DNA from: Lentilactobacillus otakiensis DSM 19908 = JCM 15040
Lineage (GTDB): Bacteria; Bacillota; Bacilli; Lactobacillales; Lactobacillaceae
Direction: 5' to 3'
Length of the DNA stretch: 64,000 nucleotides
Assembly: GCF_001434145.1 (NCBI RefSeq)
Contig: NZ_AZED01000013.1
Span: 249,630-313,629 of the forward strand
The notes below the pieces were generated by a model. It ran no database searches and was not told the DNA's origin. It saw only the letters and a list, made by a program, of their open reading frames with translations. Below are positions 55,213 to 62,844 of the stretch, in pieces. Both the position numbers and the translations under genes were made by a program. Numbering within the stretch: position 1 is the first letter of the stretch; each line of letters begins with the position of its first letter.

Positions 55213-55962
55213 ATGGCACAATTGGATGGTAAGGTTGCAATCATCACTGGTGGCGCAAACGGGATTGGTTTGGAGACAACTAAACTCTTCTTACAGGAAG
55301 GCGCTAAAGTTGTTTTCACCGATGTCAACGCTGACGCAGGCAAGCAAGTGGCCGATGAGCTGGATAACGAGAATGCCCTGTTTATTCAACAAGATGTTGG
55401 TAATGAGGACGATTGGGAGAGAGTCGTTAAGACAACTCTCGATAAATTTGGCACCATCGACATTTTATTTAACAATGCCGGCATTTATATCATCGGCAAA
55501 ATCGCTGATTTAACCGTTGATACTTGGAACAAGTTAATGCGCATTAATGTCCTTGGTGTATTTTTAGGACTGAAACACGTGATGCCTGTCATGGCTGAAA
55601 ATGGCCATGGATCAGTCATCAATGCGTCGTCCATCGCCGGAATTGCCGGATCTGCGGGCCACATTCTGTACGGTGCCAGCAAAGGTGCCATACGAACAAT
55701 GACTAAAGACGCTGCCGCTGAATACGCTGGGAATAATGTCCGAGTTAACTCAATTCATCCCGGCTACATCAAGACCGGTATGGCCGACTATGCCTCGGCA
55801 TCTCTGGGGGTTCCCGAAAATGAACTCGGCAAAATCTTCCCACTTGGCCGTTTAGGTGAACGAAGTGAAGTTGCCCAGGCCGTGGTGTTCCTGGCATCGG
55901 ATGCTTCATCCTTCATCACTGGGGTTGAGCTGCCAATTGATGGTGGGTTCTTGGCACAGTAA
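55213..55962 (+). CDS. Short-chain dehydrogenase/reductase (R-specific ADH-like)
   Basis: A 249-residue classical SDR. Cofactor motif TGGANGIG, NNAG (FNNAGIYI), catalytic Ser in INASSIAG, Tyr-x3-Lys in YGASK, and the C-terminal GVELPIDGGF. An Asp after strand two (VVFTDVNAD) favours NAD. It resembles carbonyl reductases and R-alcohol dehydrogenases of lactobacilli. GAGGAGG-type site (TTTGAGGAGG) before the ATG. Expression is probably CcpA-controlled through the perfect cre. Confidence 0.9.
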   Translation: MAQLDGKVAIITGGANGIGLETTKLFLQEGAKVVFTDVNADAGKQVADELDNENALFIQQDVGNEDDWERVVKTTLDKFGTIDILFNNAGIYIIGKIADLTVDTWNKLMRINVLGVFLGLKHVMPVMAENGHGSVINASSIAGIAGSAGHILYGASKGAIRTMTKDAAAEYAGNNVRVNSIHPGYIKTGMADYASASLGVPENELGKIFPLGRLGERSEVAQAVVFLASDASSFITGVELPIDGGFLAQ

Positions 55963-56088
55963 TTGTTAAGGCATTTAAAATCCGTCATCCGATGTGGGTG
56001 GCGGTTTTTATCGGAAATTATTGACATTGGTTGGTTTGTGCACTCACATTGTATATACTTGAGAAAAGGTTGAAAAGGAAGTGCCCAT

Positions 56089-56274
56089 ATGAGTGATACG
56101 ATCAATGAAGGCGACAAGACAAAGCTGTCTAAATGGAGAAACTTGTATGGAACACAGATTTCTTCGAATAATCCTGGCAACATACACGAACTGTTTGCTG
56201 GCTGGAAGGTTGATGGTGAACATGACAACGAGATCGATTGGGGAGAAAGTAAAGGTAACGAGCTGAAATGGTAA
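56089..56274 (+). CDS. Small protein, weak MazE-like antitoxin resemblance
   Basis: A 61-residue acidic and Trp-containing ORF with a good GGAAG site 8 nt upstream and a possible promoter (TTGGTT, 17 nt, TATACT). The stretch KLSKWRNLYGTQIS loosely recalls the AbrB-type KLSKWGNSxGIRIP start of MazE antitoxins, but the rest does not follow the fold clearly and no toxin gene is adjacent. A terminator follows. A real small gene is likely; the function is not assigned. Confidence 0.5.
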   Translation: MSDTINEGDKTKLSKWRNLYGTQISSNNPGNIHELFAGWKVDGEHDNEIDWGESKGNELKW

Positions 56275-56315
56275 AACACTGATCATAGAAAAGAATTACC
56301 AAACTAAATTAGCAT

Positions 56316-56355
56316 AAAAATCCTCGACAAAAATTAATGTCGGGGATCTTTTTTA
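56316..56355 (+). terminator. Terminator after the 61-residue ORF
   Basis: ATCCTCGACA pairs with TGTCGGGGAT around an A/T loop, followed by TTTTTT. A near-identical terminator lies at 59634-59666. Confidence 0.85.
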
Positions 56356-56400
56356 GATCAATAGGAAATTGATCATCAAATCAAGGATATTTTAGCAAGT

Positions 56401-56691
56401 TTAGCCTATTGATACTTTAACTTTCTTACCCAACGCGCCAGCAATCTTGGTCAGAGTTTCAATGCTTGTATTACTGCCCCTTTCAATTCGAGCGACAGTG
56501 GTTTGTGGGATGCGCGCTTTGTCTGCTAACTCTTGTTGGGTAATACCTGCTGCTTCTCTTGCTTTCAAAACAGCTGCAGCGCTAGCGAGTTTGTTGTATT
56601 CTTCATAGAAACCAGCAGCAAATTCTGGATCTTTCATCTGCTCAGCAATAAAGTCATCAACAGAAGATGTGTTTTTTAATTCTTTTGCCAT
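56401..56691 (-). CDS. XRE family HTH antitoxin (HigA-like), orphan
   Basis: A 96-residue protein with a C-terminal Cro/C1 HTH (AREAAGITQQELADKARIPQTTVARIERGSNTSIETLTKIAGALGKKV). The N-terminus resembles HigA/RelB-type antitoxins (VDDFIAEQMKDPEFAAGFYEEYNKL). AGGAGG precedes the ATG. Directly upstream lies only the tail of a HigB/RelE-like toxin, so the antitoxin is orphaned. Confidence 0.88.
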   Translation of the reverse strand: MAKELKNTSSVDDFIAEQMKDPEFAAGFYEEYNKLASAAAVLKAREAAGITQQELADKARIPQTTVARIERGSNTSIETLTKIAGALGKKVKVSIG

Positions 56692-56724
56692 TTTTAAGCC
56701 TCCTAGTCCTTTTCAAATTCAACC

Positions 56725-56817
56725 CTATTTTCTGGCATGTTCAATTTGAGCTCTTGGTGTTTTATCTGTTTTCTTTGTAAATTCATAGGTAATCACTAGC
56801 CAAGGCAACGAGTACAT
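56725..56817 (-). pseudogene. Truncated HigB/RelE-like toxin remnant
   Basis: A 30-codon reading frame ending 33 bases before the XRE antitoxin start. Its residues VITYEFTKKTDKTPRAQIEHARK match the usual C-terminal end of HigB/RelE toxins (HGF-x-KKTxKTPxxEI-x-x-A). The upstream catalytic part is missing; preceding sequence belongs to the next gene's end. This reads as a deleted toxin of a higBA pair. Confidence 0.65.
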
Positions 56818-56824
56818 TCATTCC

Positions 56825-57181
56825 CTACCAAGCTAACTGATAATACGTATACAACGCCAACACAACGCCACACCAAACGACCACCATCAGCACCAACATC
56901 AGACTCTTACTAAGCGTGTTTTGAATCGTCAAGTCTGCATACTGCTGGTCAATCAACTTGCGGGAACTGATTAATCCAAAGACAATTAAAATAACCGGCA
57001 ACACAAATATCTCGAGTTTACTGCCAGGATTATCCGCACTTCCGAAACCAAAATGAGTTGGGACTTCCTGGGGCAATCGGGGATATAGAACGATGGTCAT
57101 CATCGCCGTTAGCACACTGACGCACCAATGGACCACCCAAAATTTGTTGTAAACTTTGGAAATCAGAACCGAAAAATTCAT
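56825..57181 (-). CDS. DUF1648 domain membrane protein
   Basis: A 118-residue protein with three hydrophobic segments. The DUF1648 signature is YPRLPQEVPTHFGFGSADNPGSK after the first segment. The start at 57181 has AAGGAAG upstream; upstream in-frame residues overlap the ASCH gene. It resembles small relatives of SdpI-type immunity proteins. Function unknown. Confidence 0.78.
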   Translation of the reverse strand: MNFSVLISKVYNKFWVVHWCVSVLTAMMTIVLYPRLPQEVPTHFGFGSADNPGSKLEIFVLPVILIVFGLISSRKLIDQQYADLTIQNTLSKSLMLVLMVVVWCGVVLALYTYYQLAW

Positions 57182-57194
57182 GAAACTCGCTTCC

Positions 57195-57593
57195 TTATTT
57201 TTTTGTAGGCCAATAAATATGCGGTTCAAGATATTTTCTCTGGTAATCATACCAGACTTCCTCGCTAGGTTGGCTCTTGTCATCGACTTCCGGATGAAAA
57301 ATAATCTTGTCATCTGGAACATCAAACAGATGCAATCTTCCCTTCACTGGAAATGGCTCAATGGCATGAAAGTCACCTAACATCCATTCATATTCTCTGG
57401 GGCCAGTCTTTTTGATGTCCACAAGATCTATGACACAGTTGGCATAGCCCGGCATCGTACCTTCAATTTTCTTCTGTGAAGCACAAATTAGCAGCGGACC
57501 ACGATAAGTTGTTGACCAAGAACGATACTCAATCGTTTTGTCTCCACTCAAAATCATCAATGCATAATCGGCTCCCATAGACAATGCTTTCAA
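57195..57593 (-). CDS. ASCH domain protein
   Basis: A 132-residue protein with an ASCH/PUA-like fold: MGADYALMILSGDKTIEYRSW at the start (the family's K-x-[IV]-E-x-R motif) and later PLLICASQKK. Members bind or process RNA, some as N4-acetylcytidine amidohydrolases. The start is TTG at 57593, placed 6 nt after GGAGGTGA. It lies 13 nt before the DUF1648 gene, suggesting an operon. Confidence 0.8.
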   Translation of the reverse strand: MKALSMGADYALMILSGDKTIEYRSWSTTYRGPLLICASQKKIEGTMPGYANCVIDLVDIKKTGPREYEWMLGDFHAIEPFPVKGRLHLFDVPDDKIIFHPEVDDKSQPSEEVWYDYQRKYLEPHIYWPTKK

Positions 57594-57630
57594 ATAATCA
57601 CCTCCAAATTTGTCTCAGCAGATCCCAAAC

Positions 57631-57789
57631 TTAGTACAGCTTCACCATTCCATCTTTATCGGGCTTGTTACTCATCAATTTCATGTATTCTTTGAACTCT
57701 TTCTTCGCCCACTCTGGCGCATTGGGATCAATCTTCAGTTCTGTATCAGTGCTAATCCAATACTGTTCACCCTTTGGTTCGTCCAGCAT
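57631..57789 (-). CDS. Small hypothetical protein
   Basis: A 52-residue soluble, acidic-basic mixed protein (PNAPEWAKKEFKEYMKLMSNK is a likely amphipathic helix). The start at 57789 follows GAGGTG by 6 nt. It is 37 nt upstream of the ASCH gene and probably in the same transcript. No family recognised. Confidence 0.55.
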   Translation of the reverse strand: MLDEPKGEQYWISTDTELKIDPNAPEWAKKEFKEYMKLMSNKPDKDGMVKLY

Positions 57790-57982
57790 AGCAGACACCT
57801 CACTTTGCTTTAAGCATAACAAATTATTTCTAATTTGCTAGAGGTAAATTTACGATTATATTAGATTCGGGGGGTAATGAGCATCCTCCATGCCTTAAGA
57901 AGCATTCAAAGCAACAATCAAAAGCCGCTTACGTTATACTAAAGTTAGTTAACCTACTGAATCCACTAAGGCGGTATGCGAC

Positions 57983-58627
57983 ATGATTGCGACAATCATC
58001 ACCAGCATCATTTCATTCATCGGAACCAACATTGACGACACTTTTGTGTTGGCAGTCTGGTTTTCACAGACCGATTCGCAATTTCAGAAAAAAGACGTTG
58101 TGATCGGTCAATTTGTCGGCTTTGAATTTTTAGTCCTGATCAGTGTTTTTGCCGCATACGGCTTAAGCTTTCTGCCAACTGACAAAGTTGGCTGGCTGGG
58201 CATTATTCCTATCATTGTCGGAATTCAGAAATGGTTTCAATACCGGAGAAAAGTTGTAACAGATTCCGAAGAAACCTCGGTCAAAAAAGTCATCCATCAT
58301 AATCAAAAATTTCGAATCAACAAAAAGGCTTCCCCCCTTACTCGTACCATTCGAACCCAGATGTTGTCCGTTGCACTGGTAACCATTTCCAATGGCGCCG
58401 GCAACTTGACGGTATACATCCCGCTATTTAGTGAATACACAATCGGGGAACTCATCCTCACCGTTGTCATCTTCACAATTATGACTGGCGTTTGGTGCCT
58501 GATCGGTTATACAATTGCTAGCCTGCCTTTCATTAAGGACAAGCTTGACCACTATAAAGAAATCATTATTCCGATTGTGTTTATCTCAATTGGTTTTTAT
58601 GTGTTGTGGGAAAGTGGGATTATATGA
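57983..58627 (+). CDS. Cadmium resistance transporter, CadD family
   Basis: A 214-residue membrane protein with about five to six segments. CadD signature: TSIISFIGTNIDDTFVLAVWFSQ at the N-terminus (conserved T-N-x-DD) and SNGAGNLTVYIPLF in the second half. A charged cytoplasmic loop links the halves. Members confer Cd2+ resistance. No CadC/ArsR-type regulator is next to it. Confidence 0.87.
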   Translation: MIATIITSIISFIGTNIDDTFVLAVWFSQTDSQFQKKDVVIGQFVGFEFLVLISVFAAYGLSFLPTDKVGWLGIIPIIVGIQKWFQYRRKVVTDSEETSVKKVIHHNQKFRINKKASPLTRTIRTQMLSVALVTISNGAGNLTVYIPLFSEYTIGELILTVVIFTIMTGVWCLIGYTIASLPFIKDKLDHYKEIIIPIVFISIGFYVLWESGII

Positions 58628-58748
58628 GGTGTTCGCAATGCTCTTAAACGTGATCAATCAGTGCTTTTGTGTTTTACATGAGAAATCAACATGATGCCGT
58701 AACAGATGTTAAAGTGCTTTCAAACTAACATTCACGAGGAGACTAACC

Positions 58749-59495
58749 ATGACTAAAAAAGTATTAATCACCGGCGCCAATCGCGGCATCGGGTTTGAAA
58801 CTGCCCATCAATTGGCACATCAAGGTTGGTATGTATTATTAGGCGTTCGCAACATTCAACGTGGGCAAGCAGCTTTAGCAAAATTAAACGCCGAAAATTT
58901 ATCCAACGTTGAATTGATTCATATCGATCTGAATGACCTGGATACGATTGCCGAAGCCGCAAATGACGTTAAGCACCACCACCCAGATTTAAAGGTCGTC
59001 GTCAATAATGCCGGTATCGCTGGTGACATGGATAAGCGTCCATTAGACTTTTCTGTTAAGGAATTGGATGATTTGATGAAGGTCAACGTGGAAGGCAACT
59101 TTGAGATGATTAAGCAGTTTACCCCTATTTTGCAGAAAAATCATGGCAAAATCGTCTGCGTTACCATTCCCACAATTATCAACAATTTCTTCAAACCATT
59201 CGGCTACCTGACCAGCAAATCAGCGCTAAACACCCTGATCAAATTAATCGGCAACGATTTCAAACAAAACCACATCCCTGTTCAGGTATTCGGCGTGATT
59301 CCTGGAGGAGTGACGACCGACTTAAACGATCACATGAGCGGCTGGATGATGCATTCTGTTGAAGAAGGCGGCCAAATTATTGCTACAGTAGTGAATGACT
59401 CTCATAATCACCAAGGGAAGATTATCAACCGGATGGGCGTTGTTTCATTAGGCGCTAAGCATGTTTGGAGTAAAATCAAACCACACAGAAACTAA
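58749..59495 (+). CDS. Short-chain dehydrogenase/reductase with altered active-site Ser
   Basis: A 248-residue SDR. Cofactor motif TGANRGIG, VNNAGIAG, and Tyr-x3-Lys in YLTSK are intact. Where the catalytic Ser normally stands (I-V-N-x-S-S) the sequence reads IVCVTIPTII, so a Thr may replace it or activity may be changed. Arg in GVRN after strand two suggests NADP use. GAGGAG precedes the ATG. Confidence 0.85.
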   Translation: MTKKVLITGANRGIGFETAHQLAHQGWYVLLGVRNIQRGQAALAKLNAENLSNVELIHIDLNDLDTIAEAANDVKHHHPDLKVVVNNAGIAGDMDKRPLDFSVKELDDLMKVNVEGNFEMIKQFTPILQKNHGKIVCVTIPTIINNFFKPFGYLTSKSALNTLIKLIGNDFKQNHIPVQVFGVIPGGVTTDLNDHMSGWMMHSVEEGGQIIATVVNDSHNHQGKIINRMGVVSLGAKHVWSKIKPHRN

Positions 59496-59526
59496 TTAGG
59501 ATTATAGATCTAAGAAACAGTAAGTC

Positions 59527-59607
59527 ATGACTGGTCGCCTAAAGTCCTTCAAGAGAACTACTCACATCACTGCTACCAAGAAATTGGTTATCCAAGGTAA
59601 TTACTAA
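59527..59607 (+). other. Short ORF, possible relic of a surface-protein domain
   Basis: A 26-codon ORF (MTGRLKSF...GNY) whose end, THITATKKLVIQGNY, loosely resembles the C-terminal strands of SLAP-type surface domains. It has no convincing ribosome site. The rest of the interval 59496-59774 holds a terminator and the YefM-YoeB control region. Confidence 0.25.
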
Positions 59608-59633
59608 GTTCAATTAGATCATAAGACACCCAG

Positions 59634-59666
59634 GTCCTCGACAAATTAATGCCGGGGATCTTTTTT
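59634..59666 (+). terminator. Terminator, near-copy of the one at 56316-56355
   Basis: TCCTCGACA-AATTAATG-CCGGGGATC followed by TTTTTT. It differs from the 56 kb copy by a two-base deletion and one substitution. Confidence 0.8.
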
Positions 59667-59671
59667 CACTG

Positions 59672-59691
59672 GATAAAAGTGGGATTTTATT
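59672..59691. repeat. ATAAAAT-type palindrome, variant copy
   Basis: ATAAAA and TTTTAT arms around GTGGGA, upstream of yefM-yoeB. A shorter relative of the palindromes at 60386, 61426, 61949, 62765 and 63527. Confidence 0.45.
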
Positions 59692-59703
59692 TATTAAATA
59701 ATA

Positions 59704-59745
59704 TTGTACGTTATCCTGTACAACATTTTATGTATGTTATATAAT
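59704..59745 (+). promoter_or_regulatory. yefM-yoeB promoter with TGTACA operator
   Basis: TTGTAC (59704-59709) and GTACAA (59718-59723) form an inverted repeat. The second copy contains TGTACA (59717-59722), which also serves as -35, 17 nt from the -10 TATAAT (59740-59745). TGTACA is the operator core known for E. coli YefM-YoeB. Confidence 0.75.
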
Positions 59746-59774
59746 TCAGTTACCAATTAAGGGAGGTAGTCAAT

Positions 59775-60029
59775 ATGGAAGCAACAAACATGACAGACTT
59801 TCGTAATAATATTCGAAAATATCTGGATAAGGTTATCGATGATTCAGACAATCTGACGATCACCCGCCCTCACGGCAAAAACGTTGTAGTTATGAGCCAA
59901 GAAGACTATGAAAACTTGGTAGAGAATATGTATGTTGTTGGAAATCCTAACAATCGAAAGCATCTTGATAAATCAATCGAGGAAGCAAAGCAAGGCAAAC
60001 TAACGGAAGTTGACTTAAATGACTTATGA
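59775..60029 (+). CDS. yefM: YefM/Phd family antitoxin
   Basis: An 84-residue antitoxin. Phd/YefM DNA-binding fold: MTDFRNNIRKYLDKVIDDSDNLTITRPHGKNVVVMSQEDYENLVEN. The C-terminal part binds the toxin. AGGGAGG precedes the ATG. Its stop overlaps the toxin start (ATGA). It represses its own promoter through TGTACA sites (family knowledge plus seen sites). Confidence 0.95.
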   Translation: MEATNMTDFRNNIRKYLDKVIDDSDNLTITRPHGKNVVVMSQEDYENLVENMYVVGNPNNRKHLDKSIEEAKQGKLTEVDLNDL

Positions 60030-60283
60030 GAAAGATCAAGTTCACTTCAGAAGGAATGAATGACCTGCGTTACTGGCAAGAACACGATGAGAAAAAGGTC
60101 AAGAGAATTAAGCAACTCCTGGCTAACATCCGAGACACACCATTTAAAGGGATCGGAAAGCCTGAACCCCTCCGCTTTGATTATTCGGGAAAATGGTCAC
60201 GAAGAATCGATCAAGAGAACAGATTAATTTATAGTGTTGATCCTGACACAATTACAGTTTATCAGGCACGATATCATTATTAA
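60026..60283 (+). CDS. yoeB: YoeB toxin (ribosome-dependent mRNA endonuclease)
   Basis: An 85-residue RelE-superfamily toxin. The catalytic set equivalent to E. coli Glu46, Arg65, His83 and Tyr84 is present as Glu47, Arg66, His84 and Tyr85 (GKPEPLR, ENRLIYS, ARYHY end). It cleaves mRNA on the ribosome when YefM is lost. Confidence 0.95.
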   Translation: MRKIKFTSEGMNDLRYWQEHDEKKVKRIKQLLANIRDTPFKGIGKPEPLRFDYSGKWSRRIDQENRLIYSVDPDTITVYQARYHY

Positions 60284-60287
60284 GGAA

Positions 60288-60317
60288 GCAGCGGTCTTAA
60301 CGATCGCTGTTTTTTTG
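60288..60317 (+). terminator. Terminator of yefM-yoeB
   Basis: CAGCG-GTC and GA-CGCTG arms around TTAAC, followed by T7. Confidence 0.8.
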
Positions 60318-60385
60318 TGACTCTGAGGCACTCTTTCAGAGAAATCATGAAATTTTGCAAAAATATCAAGAAAGTTCAACTTTTT

Positions 60386-60404
60386 ATAAAATATTCATTT
60401 TATC
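60386..60404. repeat. ATAAAAT-N4-ATTTTAT palindrome
   Basis: ATAAAAT (60386-60392), ATTC, ATTTTAT (60397-60403), then C. It lies 74 nt before the start of the first secreted protein of the cluster. Confidence 0.65.
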
Positions 60405-60477
60405 TATTCCTGATAGGGATATAATTAAAATGTTAATTTTGTTGGGGTAATCAAATTGTTGGAGAAGTATTGTATAA

Positions 60478-60966
60478 ATGAGATTAAGTAAAATGGTAAT
60501 CAAAACCTTTGGAGCTATCATTTGTGGAGCTAGTGTCTTGGCAGTAAGTCAACCAATGAAGGCAAATGCAGCAACTGTGCAACGCGCAATTCGTGGAACT
60601 TGGTTTTTAAAAGTACCAGCAGACCCTCTTTTACATACCAAATCTTATGTGCAGGAGACAAAAAACTACGCACATTCCATTAAAATTAAAGCTGGTAATT
60701 CAAAAGTATTTGTAATTAAAGGAAGACATCCTGCGACTAATACTTACAAAACAAAATTTCGTTATAAAGGCGGGAAATTCCATACTGTGACGGTCAATGT
60801 TGCTGGACAAGGAGATACACAGGGACTAATCTCAACCCATTTAAAAATCAACGGCAAACGCCAACATGTATTATTGGGTGAACCACAGAATGGAAACAAG
60901 TTTGATGTATTTACTCACTTCAGACCGACTAAACATTACTTCGTGCGAGGATATATCAAATACTAA
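60478..60966 (+). CDS. Small secreted protein, RGTW family, function unknown
   Basis: A 162-residue exported protein. Signal segment KMVIKTFGAIICGASVLAVS, cleavage near ANA. The mature start RAIRGTWFLKVPADP shares the RG-T-W motif with the proteins at 36048 and 61013. The rest is basic, with many Lys, His and Thr. GGAGAAG precedes the ATG with a long 11-nt spacing. No anchor motif. Confidence 0.72.
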   Translation: MRLSKMVIKTFGAIICGASVLAVSQPMKANAATVQRAIRGTWFLKVPADPLLHTKSYVQETKNYAHSIKIKAGNSKVFVIKGRHPATNTYKTKFRYKGGKFHTVTVNVAGQGDTQGLISTHLKINGKRQHVLLGEPQNGNKFDVFTHFRPTKHYFVRGYIKY

Positions 60967-60971
60967 TATTT

Positions 60972-60987
60972 TTTATCCGTTGATAAA
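60972..60987. repeat. Reverse-order palindrome TTTATC-N4-GATAAA
   Basis: TTTATC, CGTT, GATAAA, upstream of the gene at 61013. It has the same half-site as the neighbouring palindromes but with the halves swapped. Confidence 0.4.
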
Positions 60988-61012
60988 TTAAGTTTTAGAG
61001 AGGTCAAAACAA

Positions 61013-61426
61013 ATGAAAACTAAAACAATGATCGCAACAGCACTACTAACTGCTGGATTAGGAATTGGTGCAGTCGGTACGACAGCTAATGCAGCAAGTT
61101 GGCATAAGGGAACACCAAGTGCATTAAGGGGCAAGTGGAAAACCAAGCCGTGGACTCAGTCTGGGTATAAATACGATTATCGCAGTTTTATATCTGCACA
61201 TAAGATTATTTCCGAAGTACGTGGCTTAAACGGCGGTCCAAGTGACATGGCTGCGCCAACAGTGCAACATGCAAGATATAAATATCTAGGGAACCATCTT
61301 TACAAGTTCAAAGGAACAAGTTTGGGAACGTCACCAAGTAGCTGTTACATCAAGTGGAAAAGTCACAATCATATTGTGATCAAACCTTGGTCAAACAACA
61401 AAGTGTTCAGCTATTATCGTTACTAG
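61013..61426 (+). CDS. Small secreted protein, RGKW family, function unknown
   Basis: A 137-residue exported protein. Signal peptide MKTKTMIATALLTAGLGIGAVGTTANA. The mature start SALRGKWKTKPWTQSGYKYDYRSF again shows RG-[TK]-W. Short, basic and aromatic-rich (many Tyr, Trp). GAGAGG precedes the ATG. It is likely a paralogue of the 36048 and 60478 products. Confidence 0.74.
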   Translation: MKTKTMIATALLTAGLGIGAVGTTANAASWHKGTPSALRGKWKTKPWTQSGYKYDYRSFISAHKIISEVRGLNGGPSDMAAPTVQHARYKYLGNHLYKFKGTSLGTSPSSCYIKWKSHNHIVIKPWSNNKVFSYYRY

Positions 61427-61444
61427 ATAAAATTTGAATTTTAT
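61426..61444. repeat. ATAAAAT-N4-ATTTTAT palindrome
   Basis: ATAAAAT (61427-61433), TTGA, ATTTTAT (61438-61444). It begins on the last base of the preceding stop codon and is followed by tandem AAACGTTT palindromes (61448-61463), which look cre-like. Confidence 0.65.
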
Positions 61445-61477
61445 AAAAACGTTTAAACGTTTAAAGAGGTTAAAAAT

Positions 61478-61921
61478 ATGAAATTGAAAACAATTATTGC
61501 CGGAATTGTTGTTGCTACTTCCTTTGCATCTATTTCTTTACCATCAGCGCAAGTTTCTGCTAAAAGTGCGGTCCAGCAGTTAAGAGATGCTGCTAAAAAG
61601 TCTGACAAAGAAGCTCACGAGCAAGGCTTTGGGAATCATCGAGGTGGCAAATTAGGAAAGCAACCAGCTGCTAAAGTTTTGTCGAACAAAAAGGTTACTC
61701 CACGGACTGCTTATTTGGCTTATGGTGGTAATATCTATTCTGACCAATATCTTTCTTATTCTAAAGCCTATGTTGTAAAGTACGTTGGGCCTAAGTTCAG
61801 CATCAATCGCCAAGAAGTTGTTCTTAAAGCTAATGGTAAAAAAGCTGTTTACTATCATGTTACCAATTCTCAGATTACTGGCTGGGTTTGGCACAAAAAC
61901 ACAATAGCTCATTTATCATAA
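61478..61921 (+). CDS. Secreted protein with GNIYS/NGKxAVYY/GWxW module
   Basis: A 147-residue exported protein. Signal segment IIAGIVVATSFASISLPSAQVSA. The mature C-terminal ~75 residues are one module: GGNIYSDQYL, VVLKANGKKAVYYHV, ITGWVWHKNTI. The same module is seen in the proteins at 62003 and 53770. It probably binds the cell wall (inferred from GW/SH3-like modules). AAAGAGG precedes the ATG. Confidence 0.74.
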   Translation: MKLKTIIAGIVVATSFASISLPSAQVSAKSAVQQLRDAAKKSDKEAHEQGFGNHRGGKLGKQPAAKVLSNKKVTPRTAYLAYGGNIYSDQYLSYSKAYVVKYVGPKFSINRQEVVLKANGKKAVYYHVTNSQITGWVWHKNTIAHLS

Positions 61922-61948
61922 ATCAAATTTGACGTGTGGTAACTCGAA

Positions 61949-61968
61949 GATAAAATCACAGTTTTATC
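61949..61968. repeat. GATAAAA-N6-TTTTATC palindrome
   Basis: GATAAAA (61949-61955) and TTTTATC (61962-61968) with TCACAG between. It lies 35 nt before the next start codon. Confidence 0.65.
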
Positions 61969-62002
61969 CGTGTAAATTGAAATCAACTGATTGGAGAAAA
62001 AC

Positions 62003-62737
62003 ATGAAGAAACATACAATACTTGCAACTAGCCTTTTAACACTTGGGCTTGGAATTGGGTTAAGTACCTCATCACAAATCACAAGTGCTAAATCATCAGT
62101 TAAGATCGTCAAAACGTATCATATGAAAAACGCCTTAACTCGATACAGCTTTAACGGCAACATCTATTCTTCTCGTTACTTGAAGAAAGTAACTCATAAA
62201 GGGTACAACTATCCCAATACCAAGTGGCAAGTCAACTATTCAGTTAAGGTCAAGAAGTCTAATGGCAAGGCTGCGGTTTACTACAATATAAAGAATGGAA
62301 AAGTTAAGGGCTGGATCTGGAAAGGTTACTTATCTGACAAGCCACAAGTTAAAAAGGCTGCTCAATATAAGAATGCTGGACGGACAATCAATGGTGTTAA
62401 GCTAAATGCCAATGGTGTTGCTATTCTGCCAACTACTAAACATGCAGCAGCAACTAGGAAGTTACCATTGTCAGTTCCAGTTTCTAATAAGAATGTCCGT
62501 GGCTTTGCACACTTGAATGATTTACGTAAGGCGCTTATCAAATTCCATTCGGCATATAATCATGCATCTTCAAGTATTCAAAAAGATTATAAGATGTATT
62601 TAGACTCATATACGGAATCCTATGAAGGATTTATTACTAATCAATACAATACTAATAGCAATGCCACACAAGGATTTGTAAATAAAACGCTTAAAAATAC
62701 TCGACTTGCTACAAAAGACGTTTTAGATGGCAAGTAA
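62003..62737 (+). CDS. Secreted protein with GNIYS/NGKxAVYY/GWxW module and C-terminal extension
   Basis: A 244-residue exported protein. Signal peptide KKHTILATSLLTLGLGIGLSTSSQ. Module at about residues 40-105: NGNIYSSRYL, VKKSNGKAAVYYNI, VKGWIWKGYL. The remaining ~135 residues (from VKLNANGVAILP) are of a different type, partly helical, with no recognised domain. The ATG at 62003 follows TTGGAG by 6 nt. It seems to be a longer paralogue of the previous gene. Confidence 0.74.
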   Translation: MKKHTILATSLLTLGLGIGLSTSSQITSAKSSVKIVKTYHMKNALTRYSFNGNIYSSRYLKKVTHKGYNYPNTKWQVNYSVKVKKSNGKAAVYYNIKNGKVKGWIWKGYLSDKPQVKKAAQYKNAGRTINGVKLNANGVAILPTTKHAAATRKLPLSVPVSNKNVRGFAHLNDLRKALIKFHSAYNHASSSIQKDYKMYLDSYTESYEGFITNQYNTNSNATQGFVNKTLKNTRLATKDVLDGK

Positions 62738-62764
62738 TAACTAAAGCGTATTGAAGCTCCCCAC

Positions 62765-62783
62765 ATAAAATCACGATTTTATC
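62765..62783. repeat. ATAAAAT-N4-ATTTTAT palindrome
   Basis: ATAAAAT (62765-62771), CACG, ATTTTAT (62776-62782), between the secreted-protein genes at 62003 and 62845. Confidence 0.65.
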
Positions 62784-62844
62784 TGGGAAAATTACATTTT
62801 CAAATATTTACTGTTGGGTATCACGAGAAAGGAAGTTCTAGATT

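Noticed and set aside
58700..58730. cre site upstream of the SDR at 58749
   Set aside because: TTAAAGTGCTTTCA lacks the central CG of cre.
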